64,000 nucleotides of DNA from Pyrinomonadaceae bacterium (GTDB lineage Bacteria; Acidobacteriota; Blastocatellia; Pyrinomonadales; Pyrinomonadaceae), in the NCBI GenBank assembly GCA_028284415.1, contig JANQRU010000001.1, positions 744,001-808,000 of the forward strand, read 5' to 3'. The translations under genes and the position numbers were made by a program. Each line of letters begins with the position of its first letter. Within the stretch, counting starts at the first letter, position 1. This document shows, one piece after another, positions 63,704-64,000 of the stretch. The notes under the pieces were generated by a model, which made no database searches, had not been told where the DNA came from, and worked only from the letters and a program-made list of their open reading frames with translations.

Positions 63704-64000
63704 ATGCAATCAGATGAATTTAGAACTGGCGTAATTAAACCCGTCGAATGTTTTAAGGAAGGTTGGAATGCAATAAAAGACCAATATCTGATTTTATTTG
63801 CCATAACTGTCGTTGGTATGGTGATTGGAAGTTTCACACTATACCTATTGCTTGGAGCGATGGTTTGTGGCATTTTTTATTGCTATCTACAAGCTATTGA
63901 CGGTAAGCCGGCGGAAATGGAAGTTTTATTTAAAAGCTTCAAATATTTCAAGCCAGGCTTATTGGTTATTTTTTTCTTTGTTGCACCGCTTTTTGTAGTG
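63704..64000 (+). CDS. integral membrane protein, N-terminal part (cut by window end)
   Basis: ATG at 63704, open to the window end (99 codons). It begins MQSDEFRTGVIKPVECFKEGWN. There are at least two membrane segments (YLILFAITVVGMVIGSFTLYLLLGAMVCGIFYCYL and GLLVIFFFVAPLFVV) separated by a short loop of about 25 residues. Such an arrangement occurs in DUF975-like/glycerophosphoryl-type membrane proteins, but the part present is too short for a family. It starts 42 bp after the phosphorylase stop. Confidence 0.7.
   Translation, partial: MQSDEFRTGVIKPVECFKEGWNAIKDQYLILFAITVVGMVIGSFTLYLLLGAMVCGIFYCYLQAIDGKPAEMEVLFKSFKYFKPGLLVIFFFVAPLFVV

Overview
The window looks like a chromosomal segment of a low-GC member of the Acidobacteriota, most likely near Blastocatellia. 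This placement is inferred from gene content: an Oar-like TonB-dependent receptor of about 1200 residues with an N-terminal carboxypeptidase-regulatory domain, FG-GAP/ASPIC (CRTAC1-type) proteins, many TPR proteins, FecR-like surface proteins, and M14 and M28 exopeptidases. A 16S gene or a marker-protein tree would be needed to confirm it. Nothing looks like a prophage, plasmid, insertion sequence or CRISPR array.

Positions 1-19136 are mostly housekeeping. On the minus strand lie accD with a DinB-like gene abutting it, an inositol-monophosphatase, an esterase and a zinc-ribbon protein. On the plus strand come tadA, two tRNA-Ser genes, an unrecognised protein with primase-like motifs, the SRP RNA with its own promoter, dnaX (with a candidate -1 frameshift site like that of E. 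coli dnaX), psd-pssA and nth. Then, on the minus strand, follow a repeat lipoprotein, cobO and the classical rimP-nusA-infB-rbfA-nrnA operon. That operon has a clear promoter and a terminator-like leader hairpin.

Positions 19197-53631 are dominated by alpha-glucan use, nearly all on the minus strand. Read in the direction of transcription, the order is: M14 peptidase, five-heme cytochrome/TPR protein, FG-GAP/ASPIC protein, ROK-family regulator, TonB-dependent receptor, TPR protein, two tandem paralogous secreted proteins, TPR protein, GH13, metallo-beta-lactamase-fold protein, MalQ, GH13, SDR, small membrane protein, MFS sugar transporter, GH13, lipoprotein, cation/proton antiporter, glucoamylase-CBM48-esterase fusion, ROK glucokinase. 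A plus-strand MFS transporter is inserted. The implied pathway is binding and uptake of maltodextrins at the outer membrane, hydrolysis by secreted or periplasmic GH13 and GH15 enzymes, import by MFS carriers, then cytoplasmic processing by MalQ, glucokinase and (at the right end) an alpha-glucan phosphorylase. It resembles a Bacteroidetes starch locus, but no SusD is seen. The ROK regulator gene, the receptor gene and the cytochrome gene each have an upstream palindrome of the form AACTTTRTT-N9-AACAAAGTT, which I propose as a shared operator.

Positions 53632-64000 hold two related FecR-like surface proteins with a shared C-terminal tail, UDP-glucose dehydrogenase and an extended-SDR epimerase (surface polysaccharide precursors), an M28 peptidase, mtnA, a macrodomain protein, the phosphorylase and the start of a membrane protein cut by the window edge.

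Three places carry 7-bp tandem repeats (near 8203, 33143 and 34827). One of them encodes part of a signal peptide and one covers a stop codon.
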